Shown here in pieces: positions 34,386 through 43,559 of a stretch of DNA of 64,000 nucleotides. Origin of the DNA: Pontibaca salina (GTDB lineage: Bacteria; Pseudomonadota; Alphaproteobacteria; Rhodobacterales; Rhodobacteraceae). Each line of letters starts with the position of its first letter. The stretch's first letter is position 1. The position numbers were made by a program, and so were the translations under genes. Location of the stretch: NCBI RefSeq assembly GCF_016307205.1, contig NZ_JAEIJD010000004.1, positions 1 to 64,000 on the forward strand, in the 5' to 3' direction. The notes beneath the pieces are model-generated. The model was given only the letters and a program-made list of their open reading frames with translations. It was not told the DNA's origin and did not search any database.

Positions 34386-35678
34386 ATGTTGCACGAAAAA
34401 CAACCTGGGCAAACCCAAGAGGAGAGCGAAATTGAGCGCGAGCAGCCGGAGTCTTCTGCTCGCCGCAATTTTCTCCGCACCACCGGATTATCGACTTTGG
34501 GCGCGATGGTCGGCATGACTGTGCCGTTCGAAGGCAACATGCCCTTTGGTGTCACTCCGGTGATGGCACAGGACACCGGCGAAGGTCTGATGTCAGACAA
34601 ACCCGACCTGACGGTACTGAATGACCGGCCGGTCAACGCCGAAACGCCAGCGCATCTGCTCGACGATGATGTGACGCCTTATGAGCGCATGTTCGTGCGC
34701 ATGAACGGGATGGTGCCGCAGACCGCGCTGGACCAGAATGCGGAAGGCTGGACGCTGACCATCGACGGCGAGGTCGAGACACCGCTGGAATTGACCCTCG
34801 ACGACCTGAAATCACAGTTCGAGACCGTGACCAAACGTTTGGTGATCGAATGCGGCGGCAACGGGCGGGCGTATTTCAATCCCGGTGCCTCGGGCAACCA
34901 GTGGACGATGGGAGCAGTCGGCTGCCCGGAATGGACCGGCGTGCGTCTGGCCGATGTTCTGAAAAAGGCGGGGATCAAGGACAGTGCCGTTTATACCGCC
35001 CATTTCAGCAATGACCCGCACCTGTCGGGCGATCCCGACTTGCTGCCGATCTCGCGCGGCGTGCCCATCGAGAAAGCCTTGGCCGAGGGCGGTATAATTG
35101 CGTGGGAGATGAACGGCGAGCCGATCCCTGCCCTGCACGGATTTCCCTTGCGCCTGATCGTGCCGGGCTATCCCGGTTCGGTGTCGCAAAAGTATCTGAC
35201 GCGGATCTGGATTCGCGATCAGGTACATGATGGCGCGAAGATGACCGGCTATTCCTACCGGCTGCCCAAAAATCCGGTCGCGCCGGGCACGGATGTGCCA
35301 GAGTCCGATATGGCCATCATGACCGAGATGCCGGTCAAATCCTTGATCACTTTCCCGCAAACCGGCACCGAGGTGGCCAGCGGCAAACCGACCGAAGTGC
35401 GCGGCCACGCGTGGGCGGGCAATGGCGATGTGCAAGCGATGGATGTGTCGATCGACTTTGGCCAGACGTGGCAGAAGGCCGAGCTGGACACTGCGCCGAA
35501 CCTGTTTGCTTGGCAGCGCTGGCGGGCCGATGTCACCTTGCCGGAAACCGGCTATTTTGAGGTGTGGGCACGCGCCACGGACAAGGACGGCGTCATGCAG
35601 CCACCGGTCACGCCTGGCTGGAACCCGCGTGGCTATGGCAACAACATTCAGCACCGCATTGCGCTGATCGCGACTTGA
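34386..35678 (+). CDS. Sulfite dehydrogenase-type molybdopterin subunit (SorA/SoxC-like)
   Basis: A 430-residue periplasmic molybdenum enzyme of the sulfite oxidase family that oxidises sulfite to sulfate. A Tat signal carries RRNFLRTTG from residue 26. The Mo-ligating Cys156 is in VIECGGNGRAYF. The C-terminal half is the Moco-oxidoreductase dimerisation domain, with repeated beta segments ending near residue 425. I chose the ATG at 34386 because GAGGAG lies seven bases upstream; the TTG at 34362 is less likely. A c-type cytochrome gene follows, as in sorAB. A TTGACA hexamer at 34312-34317 may be the -35 of its promoter. Confidence 0.88.
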   Translation: MLHEKQPGQTQEESEIEREQPESSARRNFLRTTGLSTLGAMVGMTVPFEGNMPFGVTPVMAQDTGEGLMSDKPDLTVLNDRPVNAETPAHLLDDDVTPYERMFVRMNGMVPQTALDQNAEGWTLTIDGEVETPLELTLDDLKSQFETVTKRLVIECGGNGRAYFNPGASGNQWTMGAVGCPEWTGVRLADVLKKAGIKDSAVYTAHFSNDPHLSGDPDLLPISRGVPIEKALAEGGIIAWEMNGEPIPALHGFPLRLIVPGYPGSVSQKYLTRIWIRDQVHDGAKMTGYSYRLPKNPVAPGTDVPESDMAIMTEMPVKSLITFPQTGTEVASGKPTEVRGHAWAGNGDVQAMDVSIDFGQTWQKAELDTAPNLFAWQRWRADVTLPETGYFEVWARATDKDGVMQPPVTPGWNPRGYGNNIQHRIALIAT

Positions 35679-35741
35679 ACCCATTTGGCCCGGCGGCGCA
35701 GTTCGTCGGGCCGACACGCAACAATTCCAACGGAACAAGCC

Positions 35742-36116
35742 ATGATAAACTTTAACATCTTGGGTGGAGCTATCGCGGCTGCAAGCCTGTTCTTGGCCGC
35801 ACCCGCATTTGCGCAAACCTATGACCCGATGGTTGCATTGACGCAGTCGCCCGACGCAATGCAAGCTGACGGGGATGCGGTGAAGCTTGACCCCGAATTG
35901 GGCAATCTGCCCGTCGGAGAGGGTGCAGAGGATACTTTTTATCAGTGTACCGCCTGCCACTCGACCGCGATCATCACCCAGCAGCGGCTGAGCGACGCGC
36001 GCTGGGACTATATGTGGGATTGGATGGTCGAAGATCAGGGCATGTACGACCCCGAGGACGAAACCAAGGAAATCGTGCTGAATTATCTCAAGCAACACTT
36101 TTCGTCCGAGCGGTAA
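35742..36116 (+). CDS. Periplasmic c-type cytochrome, probable SorB-like electron acceptor
   Basis: A 124-residue protein with a signal peptide ending at APAFA and one haem-binding motif CTACH at residues 69-73. The fifth ligand is the motif His; Met91, Met95 and Met101 are candidates for the sixth. It starts 63 bases after the sulfite dehydrogenase gene on the same strand, so I infer it takes electrons from that enzyme. It is short and otherwise similar to SorB/SoxD-type small cytochromes. It converges with an ornithine-cyclodeaminase homologue, nine bases away. Confidence 0.85.
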   Translation: MINFNILGGAIAAASLFLAAPAFAQTYDPMVALTQSPDAMQADGDAVKLDPELGNLPVGEGAEDTFYQCTACHSTAIITQQRLSDARWDYMWDWMVEDQGMYDPEDETKEIVLNYLKQHFSSER

Positions 36117-36125
36117 GCAAACGCC

Positions 36126-37070
36126 CTATAGCAGATCAAGAATCGCGCGAGCGGTCATCAGGTCCAGATGAGCGCCGCCGCCATTCTTGAACACTGTGAC
36201 GTCTTCCGGCGCGGTGCGCCCCGGAATCCCGGCTTCAAGGTCGTAAAGATCCCCCAGCACATCCGAAAGGGCGATGGCACCGCTGGCGAGCGGGATCATC
36301 AGCTCACCGATGTGGTTCAGGGTGGTGTCACGGTTGTCCACGAACAGGCGGGCCTTTTGCAGCAATGCGTCATCGGCTTCGCGCATCTCGGCGCGAAAGG
36401 CGCCGACCAGATCGACATGGGTGCCGGGGCGCACCCAATCGCCCAGCAGCACCGGCTCATGCGACATCGTCGCCGTCGTCACGATATCGGCGCTGCCAAG
36501 CGCCTCGCGCAAATTTTCGGTGGCGCTCAGGGCAACATTCGGCACTGTTAGCTCTTCCGCCAGCGCCTTGGCTTTGCTGGCGGTGCGGCTCCAGATCAGC
36601 GCCTGCGTGATATGTGGAAAGACCGCGCAATAGGCGCTGATCGCCGTGCGCGCGACACTCCCCGCGCCGATGACAAGAAGCGTTTTGCTGTCGGCGCGGG
36701 CCAGATATTGCGCCCCGAGCAGGGAATCCGCTGCCGTCTTCAGGTCGGTCAGCAGCGCGCTGTCGATGATCGCCTCCAACGCTCCGGTCAGCGGGTCAAA
36801 AACCAGCATTGCACCCTGAACCGAGGGCAGGCCGCGGCCGGGATTGCCTTGCGTTACGGTCACGCTTTTAACACCCGATCCCAGCCCGTCGATCCAGGCG
36901 GCGCGGCTGAGCAGTGAGTGCTCGGGCGGGCCCAGAACCACGTCGGAAATCTGTGCCCGTGCCCTTTGGTGCCCGCGTTTCAGCGCAGCGACGAAATGCG
37001 GCCAGTTGATCGCACTGCCAAGGCTGCCTCGGGTGATCAGGCGCGGGGCGGGTGATGGGCTTCGAGTCAT
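36126..37070 (-). CDS. Ornithine cyclodeaminase / mu-crystallin family protein
   Basis: A 314-residue NAD(P)-binding protein. The nucleotide fold has LLVIGAGSVARTAISAY at about residues 130-146, and the N-terminal substrate part has GVKSVTV and the family's GxPSVQG. True cyclodeaminases convert ornithine to proline; relatives reduce imino acids or act on ectoine derivatives. No operon partner shows which. It is divergent from a FAH-family gene, 135 bases away. putA and an ornithine-type decarboxylase are in the window but far away, so linkage is not implied. Confidence 0.8.
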   Translation of the reverse strand: MTRSPSPAPRLITRGSLGSAINWPHFVAALKRGHQRARAQISDVVLGPPEHSLLSRAAWIDGLGSGVKSVTVTQGNPGRGLPSVQGAMLVFDPLTGALEAIIDSALLTDLKTAADSLLGAQYLARADSKTLLVIGAGSVARTAISAYCAVFPHITQALIWSRTASKAKALAEELTVPNVALSATENLREALGSADIVTTATMSHEPVLLGDWVRPGTHVDLVGAFRAEMREADDALLQKARLFVDNRDTTLNHIGELMIPLASGAIALSDVLGDLYDLEAGIPGRTAPEDVTVFKNGGGAHLDLMTARAILDLL

Positions 37071-37205
37071 GGCGTTGCCTTATTCATTCATCTGGTCGCA
37101 GGCGATCATGCCGGCGGATTGGCGTCAAGTTCGCGAACGCGCCCCTTGGCGCGATGCGAAACCTTGGTATTGTGCCGGAAAACCGCCAACAGGAAAGGGC
37201 CAATC

Positions 37206-38054
37206 ATGAGATTACTGCGTTACGGAGACCCCGGCGCCGAGAAACCCGGCATGCTGGATGCAAACGACCGGATCCGCGATCTGTCGGGCGTAATAGACGA
37301 TATCACGGGTGCCATGCTGGACGATAAGTCTTTGGCTCGTTTGCGCGATCTCGACCCGTCCACGCTGCCGCTGGTCGATGGCACGCCACGCATCGGCCCC
37401 TGTGTCGGCAATATCGGCAAATTTCTGTGTATCGGGTTGAACTATACCGATCATGCCGCCGAAACAGGCATGGAAATCCCAGAATATCCGATCCTATTCC
37501 TCAAGGCCAACTCGGCCATCATCGGACCCAACGACACCGTCAGCTTGCCGCGCGGCTCGCGGCGGTCCGATTGGGAGGTCGAATTGGGCGTGGTGATCGG
37601 CAAGCCCGCGAAATACGTGACCGAGGACGAGGCGCTGGATTACGTCGCCGGATACTGCATCACCAACGATGTCAGCGAACGCCGGTTTCAGGGCCGCTTA
37701 AGCGGCCAGTGGACCAAGGGTAAATCCTGCGACACGTTCGGACCGGTGGGGCCATGGCTGGTGACGCGGGACGAAATTCCCGACCCGCAATCGCTGAACC
37801 TGTCGCTGGCTGTGAATGGCCAGACCATGCAGGATGGCACAACGTCAAACATGATCTTCACGGTTGCGCAGATCATCGCACATCTTTCTGGTCTGATGAC
37901 GCTGCATCCCGGCGACCTTATCGCCACCGGCACACCGGCGGGCGTCGGCATGGGCATGAAACCGGAGCCGATCTATCTGAAATCCGGCGACCGGATGGAG
38001 CTGCGCATCGACAAGCTGGGTCAGCAGAACCAAAGCGTTGTCGAGGATGACTGA
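37206..38054 (+). CDS. Fumarylacetoacetate hydrolase family protein
   Basis: A 282-residue protein of the FAH superfamily, which hydrolyses or decarboxylates beta-diketo and oxo-acid compounds with a divalent metal. KFLCIGLNYTDHAAE, the metal-site segment SDWEVELGVVIGK and TGTPAGVGMG are typical. The short N-terminal part before residue 70 is the usual small FAH_N region. The ATG at 37206 has AGGAAAGGG upstream; an earlier start at 37119 would add unrelated sequence. It overlaps rnhB by eight bases. The pathway is unknown. Confidence 0.88.
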   Translation: MRLLRYGDPGAEKPGMLDANDRIRDLSGVIDDITGAMLDDKSLARLRDLDPSTLPLVDGTPRIGPCVGNIGKFLCIGLNYTDHAAETGMEIPEYPILFLKANSAIIGPNDTVSLPRGSRRSDWEVELGVVIGKPAKYVTEDEALDYVAGYCITNDVSERRFQGRLSGQWTKGKSCDTFGPVGPWLVTRDEIPDPQSLNLSLAVNGQTMQDGTTSNMIFTVAQIIAHLSGLMTLHPGDLIATGTPAGVGMGMKPEPIYLKSGDRMELRIDKLGQQNQSVVEDD

Positions 38055-38691
38055 ACAGATGTCGGGTCCCGATGCCAGCCATGAGCGCGCGTTGCACGCA
38101 ATGGGCCATCTGCGGGTCGCCGGGGTGGACGAGGTCGGGCGCGGACCATTGGCCGGGCCCGTCACGGCGGCGGCAGTGGTTTTGGATATTGCCACGATCC
38201 CGCAAGGGGTGAACGATTCCAAGAAGCTGACGGCGGTCAGCCGCGCCGCGCTGTCAAAGCAGATTCACGACGTTGCCGAGGTTGCCATCGCCCATGCCAG
38301 CGTGGCCGAGATCGACGAGATCAACATCTTGCGCGCCAGCCATCTGGCGATGATCCGCGCCATTGCTGCGCTGAAACCGGCACCGGATTTCGTTCTGATC
38401 GACGGCAACATGATCCCCAATGGCCTGACGCTCCCGGCGCGTAACGTGGTGGGGGGCGATGGTCGCAGCTTGTCAATTGCAGCGGCGTCGATCGTGGCAA
38501 AAACATCACGGGACCGGCTGATGATGGATTTGGCGCGGCAATATCCGGGCTATGGCTGGGATACCAATATGGGCTACGGCTCGAAACGCCATAGAGAGGC
38601 GCTTCAAAATCTTGGTGTCACCCCACACCATAGACGATCCTTCAAACCTGTCCACAATATCTTGTATCAAGCTAAATCTGTAAGTACATGA
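38047..38691 (+). CDS. rnhB: Ribonuclease HII
   Basis: A 214-residue enzyme that cuts RNA in RNA-DNA hybrids, including single ribonucleotides in DNA. The D-E-D-D active site includes Asp and Glu in GVDEVGRGPLAG and the later acidic residue in VLIDGNMIP; the C-terminal segment has SIVAKTSRD. The ATG at 38047 overlaps the FAH-family stop by eight bases; the ATG at 38059 is an alternative. Its stop codon overlaps the first of three GANTC sites in front of ccrM. The gene may therefore end a short operon. Confidence 0.93.
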   Translation: MTEQMSGPDASHERALHAMGHLRVAGVDEVGRGPLAGPVTAAAVVLDIATIPQGVNDSKKLTAVSRAALSKQIHDVAEVAIAHASVAEIDEINILRASHLAMIRAIAALKPAPDFVLIDGNMIPNGLTLPARNVVGGDGRSLSIAAASIVAKTSRDRLMMDLARQYPGYGWDTNMGYGSKRHREALQNLGVTPHHRRSFKPVHNILYQAKSVST

Positions 38692-38728
38692 TTCAAAAAA
38701 GAAATTGACGACGAATCGGGTTTGACTC
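38690..38728. promoter_or_regulatory. Cluster of three GANTC methylation sites before ccrM
   Basis: GATTC (38690-38694), GAATC (38713-38717) and GACTC (38724-38728) lie within 39 bases, 53 to 91 bases before the ccrM start. TTGACG (38705-38710) could be the -35, which would place two sites in the promoter spacer. In Caulobacter, methylation of leader GANTC sites is reported to lower ccrM expression; the same loop is inferred here. Confidence 0.65.
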
Positions 38729-38771
38729 ATTCTATCCACAACACGAGAGCGCAATAATGCGCCCGGAATAG

Positions 38772-39884
<1,113 letters not shown>

Positions 39885-40033
39885 CGGTTCCCCGCCACCG
39901 GCATAACGGTCTGGCCTAAAGTTGCATTGCGCGACGCAGGCAGGCGCGTTGCGGTGCGGCCTATTTCAGACCACGGCAGAAACTCGTTAACCGCCGGGTG
40001 TCCGTGCCGTCGCACGCGAATACCCCACCTGTG

Positions 40034-40060
40034 CCCCGCCTCCACTGGCGGGGTTTTTTT
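40034..40060 (+). terminator. Intrinsic terminator downstream of ccrM
   Basis: CCCCGCC (40034-40040) and GGCGGGG (40047-40053) form a perfect 7-bp stem with a six-base loop, followed by seven T residues. It lies 150 bases past the ccrM stop and stops before the convergent gene at 40084. Confidence 0.95.
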
Positions 40061-40083
40061 CAGAGCAATTCGGAATCTAGCGT

Positions 40084-41097
40084 TCAGTCGAATGTGCCTG
40101 CGACCCGTCCTAGCAGCATGAAGGCGCGTGCGGTACGGGTATCGCCAAAAGCTGATATTTCCGCATCGCTGGCACGGGCTTCGAAGTCCGCGAAGGTGCG
40201 GTCAAACCGGCGCAGGAAGTGATGCGCCACGTCGCGGAAGATCGGATCCTGCTTCATTCGCTCAGCGGTCTGGGACAGTGCGGTATCGTCGTGAATGCCA
40301 CCGAGCGGGGCAATCTCGCGGCCACGTGAGCCTTGCGCGAATTGCCGCCAGAGTTCTGGACGCGCCCGGTCCGGGGGAAGGTCATCCATATAGACACCGC
40401 TTTGGGAGAGCAGGGTCAGCACGTCCTGACTGGCCTGGATCATCCGTGCCGTAGCGCGGTCACGCAGGGCGCGCCGCAGGGCGGCGAAACCGTTGGTGTC
40501 GTCGGCAGTCTCGGGGAAATTCAGAGCGCGGATAAAGTCGGCATTGGTGAGGGGCGGGTCCAGTGCTTCAGGCGGAGTTGCTAGCGGCAGCGAGCGTTGA
40601 TCCCTTTCTGCTCCCTTCTGAGCCAGCGCTTTGTGCGTGGCGCTGGCCGGGCGCAGGTTGGCGTGGTTTCTGGAGAACGAAATTGCAGCGGTCTTGTGCT
40701 GTAGGCCGGACCGGTCCGGCCCCGCCTTAGGGCGCTCGGGCCGAGCGGCGGCATGCCGGGATTGCGCCACCCGGGCCTGCCGCATGGCGTCGACAGCGGC
40801 CTGCAGGCGCGTGCTTTCTTCGCGCATCACATGGGTGGCGCGCATGGTGATCGCGGCCACCCAGATCATACCAACTGGCAGGAACAGCGCCAGCAGCGTC
40901 ATGAGGATATGAAATCCGTCAAGCGGGATTGCGGGGTCGGATGGAGCCAGCCAAAGAATCTGCCCCGCCGTACCCAGCCAGATCAGGCTGAGTACGATCG
41001 CCACCCGGTCGGTGGTGATGATTTCAGTACGAACCGGTCGCGCGGAAGATCGCGATGCCGGGGGAACCGTTTCGGAGTTGCGGCTGGCAGCGGGCAT
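40084..41097 (-). CDS. Unknown membrane protein with helical soluble tail
   Basis: A 337-residue protein that I do not recognise. Two hydrophobic segments (about residues 30-50 and 62-88) suggest a membrane hairpin. After them comes a helical, probably coiled segment (about 90-115), a low-complexity basic region (115-175, rich in Ala, Arg and Gln), and a helical C-terminal domain (about 185-335) with FIRALNFP, GVYMDDLPPD and RRFDRTFADFEARA. It lies upstream of greA's end on the same strand, 17 bases from it, and converges with ccrM. It may be conserved in roseobacters, but its function is unknown. Confidence 0.7.
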   Translation of the reverse strand: MPAASRNSETVPPASRSSARPVRTEIITTDRVAIVLSLIWLGTAGQILWLAPSDPAIPLDGFHILMTLLALFLPVGMIWVAAITMRATHVMREESTRLQAAVDAMRQARVAQSRHAAARPERPKAGPDRSGLQHKTAAISFSRNHANLRPASATHKALAQKGAERDQRSLPLATPPEALDPPLTNADFIRALNFPETADDTNGFAALRRALRDRATARMIQASQDVLTLLSQSGVYMDDLPPDRARPELWRQFAQGSRGREIAPLGGIHDDTALSQTAERMKQDPIFRDVAHHFLRRFDRTFADFEARASDAEISAFGDTRTARAFMLLGRVAGTFD

Positions 41098-41113
41098 CCG
41101 GTCCTCGGCGCCG

Positions 41114-41584
41114 TCAGGAATAGTCGATCTTAAGGACCTCGTAAGACCGTTCGCCGCCAGGGGTGCGAACCTCGACGCTGTCGCCTTCTTCTTTGCCGAT
41201 CAGAGCGCGGGCGATGGGCGATCTTATGTTGAGCAGGCCGTTTTCGATATTGGCCTCATGTTCGCCCACGATCTGCCAGGTTTTTTCCTCGTCGGTGTCC
41301 TCGTCGGCCAAGGTCACTTTAGCGCCGAACTTGATCGGGCCGGACAGCTTGGCTGGGTCGATGATGTCGGCCCGGCTGAGAACTCCTTCAAGTTCGGTGA
41401 TGCGCCCCTCGACAAAGGACTGTTTTTCGCGCGCCGAGTGGTATTCGGCGTTTTCCGACAGGTCGCCATGATCGCGCGCCTCAGAGATGGCGCTTATGAT
41501 GGCTGGCCGTTCGACGGACTTCAGGTGCTTGAGCTCGCTCTCAAGGGCGGAATAGCCCTTGGGCGTCATCGGAATCTTTTCCAT
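41114..41584 (-). CDS. greA: Transcription elongation factor GreA
   Basis: A 156-residue factor that binds the RNA polymerase secondary channel and stimulates cleavage of backtracked RNA. The N-terminal coiled coil (about residues 1-75) carries the acidic tip in [13 protein letters not shown], and the C-terminal FKBP-like domain includes [18 protein letters not shown]-type sequence ([11 protein letters not shown]). The start ATG is at 41584. A 9-bp hairpin (41615-41638) lies 31 bases upstream, within the likely leader; in E. coli a terminator in the greA leader yields short RNAs. Confidence 0.96.
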   Translation of the reverse strand: MEKIPMTPKGYSALESELKHLKSVERPAIISAISEARDHGDLSENAEYHSAREKQSFVEGRITELEGVLSRADIIDPAKLSGPIKFGAKVTLADEDTDEEKTWQIVGEHEANIENGLLNIRSPIARALIGKEEGDSVEVRTPGGERSYEVLKIDYS

Positions 41585-41614
41585 TGATCATTCGTCCATG
41601 GCTGACAAGAGAGA

Positions 41615-41638
41615 GCCCTGTCGGGGTAACGACAGGGC
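41615..41638 (-). promoter_or_regulatory. Strong hairpin in the probable greA leader
   Basis: GCCCTGTCG (41615-41623) and CGACAGGGC (41630-41638) are exact complements around a six-base loop. On the minus strand the hairpin is followed by TCTCTCTTGTC, a mixed pyrimidine tract that could support partial termination before greA. Confidence 0.55.
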
Positions 41639-41713
41639 CACTGGTGGTTCACGGATTACCTGACCCAAAGCAGGTCCAGATTGCAAGGCCCGTGACGCCT
41701 TGTAGCAGGAAAA

Positions 41714-41738
41714 TGCAATCGCTTTCGTTGCGATTGCA
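41714..41738. repeat. Perfect 9-bp inverted repeat upstream of the ETF-ubiquinone oxidoreductase gene
   Basis: TGCAATCGC (41714-41722) and GCGATTGCA (41730-41738) are separated by seven bases, 60 bases before the downstream start. The 25-bp size suits a dimeric regulator operator. It could also fold in mRNA. No T-tract follows. Confidence 0.6.
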
Positions 41739-41797
41739 ATAATTCGCTTCGTGGTTTAGCCAAATTCAAACGGGTTGATGCCCTAGGGGAGCGGAAA

Positions 41798-43447
41798 ATG
41801 GCCGAGATTGAACGCGAAGCGATGGAATATGACGTTGTGATCGTCGGGGCCGGACCTGCCGGGCTGGCGGCGGCGATCCGGCTCAAACAACTGGATGCAG
41901 ATCTGGATGTTGTCGTACTGGAGAAAGGCAGCGAGGTAGGCGCGCATATTCTCTCGGGTGCGGTGCTGGACCCCTGCGGGCTGGATGCGCTGATTCCCGA
42001 TTGGAAAGAACGCGGCGCACCGATTACCGTTCCGGTGCGCAAGGACAATTTCTATATACTGGGCGAGGCGGGCAAGGTCCGCGTGCCGAACTGGCCGATG
42101 CCGCCGCTGATGAACAACCACGGCGCTTATGTGGTGTCGATGGGCAATGTCTGCCGCTGGATGGCCGAGCAGGCCGAGGAACTGGGCGTCGAGGTGTTTC
42201 CCGGCATGGCCTGTTCTGAACTGGTCTTTGACGATACCGGCGGGGTCAAGGGCGTGGTCGCTGGAGAGTTTGGCAAGAACGCCGACGGAATGCCGGGACC
42301 GAACTATGAGCCGGGCATGGAACTGCACGGCAAATATGTGTTCCTTGGCGAGGGGGTGCGCGGGTCGCTGTCCAAGCAGGTGATCGCGAAATATGATCTG
42401 GACGCCGGGAAGGAGCCGCAAAAATACGGCCTCGGCATGAAGGAGGTCTGGGAGATCGATCCCGACAAGCACCGCGAAGGCACCATCACGCATACGATGG
42501 GCTGGCCGCTGGGCAAAAATGCCGGGGGCGGATCGTTCATCTATCATATCGAGAACAATCAGGTCTATGTCGGTTTTGTCGTCCACCTGAACTACAAGAA
42601 CCCTTATCTTTACCCCTATATGGAGTTTCAGCGGTTCAAGCATCACCCGATGGTGGCTGACCTGCTGAAGGGCGGCAAGCGCGTGGCTTATGGCGCACGG
42701 GCGATTTCCGAGGGCGGGTATCAGTCGCTGCCGAAAATGGTCGCGCCCGGGGTGGCGCTGCTGGGCTGTTCGGTGGGCATGGTCAACGTCCCGCGCATCA
42801 AAGGCAATCACAACGCTATGCTATCGGGCAAGGCCGCCGCCGAGGCCGCCTATGCCGCTATTGCCGCGGGGCGCAGCGCCGATGAACTGACCGCCTATGA
42901 ATCCGAGGTGCGCAACGGTCCCATTGGCAAAGATTTGCACAAGGTGCGCAATGTCAAACCGATGTGGTCGAAATGGGGCTTGATGCCCAGCCTTGCGCTT
43001 GGCGGTTTGGATATGTGGACCAACGCCATCGGGCTGTCGCTATTTGGCACTATTAAACACGGTAAATCCGACGCGGACGCGACCGAACTGGCCAATCAGC
43101 ATCAGCCGATCGATTACCCCAAGCCCGACGGCACTTTGTCGTTCGACCGGCTGACCAATGTGGCATTTTCCTTCACCAACCACGATGAAAACCAGCCTGC
43201 GCATCTGACGCTGAAAGACCCGGATGTGCCGGTCAAGGTGGATCTGGCGCAATATGCCGGCCCCTCGGCCCGCTATTGCCCCGCCGGTGTCTATGAATTC
43301 GTCGAGGAGGACGGCAAGGAGCCGCGTTTCGTCATCAACTTCCAGAACTGCGTCCATTGCAAGACCTGCGATATCAAGGATCCGCCGCAGAACATCGTTT
43401 GGACCACCCCGCAAGGCGGTGACGGGCCGAACTACCCGAACATGTGA
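41798..43447 (+). CDS. Electron-transfer flavoprotein-ubiquinone oxidoreductase
   Basis: A 549-residue enzyme that passes electrons from ETF, reduced by fatty-acid and amino-acid dehydrogenases, to ubiquinone. The FAD site is DVVIVGAGPAGLAAAIRL near residue 8. The C-terminal 4Fe-4S cluster uses CPAGVYE and NCVHCKTCDIKDPPQNI. The length matches the family. The gene appears monocistronic; a palindrome lies upstream and a GC-rich hairpin lies downstream. The start ATG at 41798 follows CCCTAGGGGAGCGGAAA, a good ribosome binding site. Confidence 0.97.
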   Translation: MAEIEREAMEYDVVIVGAGPAGLAAAIRLKQLDADLDVVVLEKGSEVGAHILSGAVLDPCGLDALIPDWKERGAPITVPVRKDNFYILGEAGKVRVPNWPMPPLMNNHGAYVVSMGNVCRWMAEQAEELGVEVFPGMACSELVFDDTGGVKGVVAGEFGKNADGMPGPNYEPGMELHGKYVFLGEGVRGSLSKQVIAKYDLDAGKEPQKYGLGMKEVWEIDPDKHREGTITHTMGWPLGKNAGGGSFIYHIENNQVYVGFVVHLNYKNPYLYPYMEFQRFKHHPMVADLLKGGKRVAYGARAISEGGYQSLPKMVAPGVALLGCSVGMVNVPRIKGNHNAMLSGKAAAEAAYAAIAAGRSADELTAYESEVRNGPIGKDLHKVRNVKPMWSKWGLMPSLALGGLDMWTNAIGLSLFGTIKHGKSDADATELANQHQPIDYPKPDGTLSFDRLTNVAFSFTNHDENQPAHLTLKDPDVPVKVDLAQYAGPSARYCPAGVYEFVEEDGKEPRFVINFQNCVHCKTCDIKDPPQNIVWTTPQGGDGPNYPNM

Positions 43448-43463
43448 TCATGGCATCGCTCAA

Positions 43464-43488
43464 GGCGCGTTCCAAACCGGGACGCGCC
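43464..43488 (+). terminator. Hairpin downstream of the ETF-ubiquinone oxidoreductase gene
   Basis: GGCGCGTTCC (43464-43473) and GGGACGCGCC (43479-43488) pair over ten positions, with one G-T pair, 17 bases after the stop. No T-tract follows, so the call is moderate. Confidence 0.5.
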
Positions 43489-43559
43489 ATTGCGCCTGCC
43501 TGACAGAGGCCATAGCTTGTGTCACAAATCAGGGCAAAAGGCGGAAAGTTTTGGCGTTC

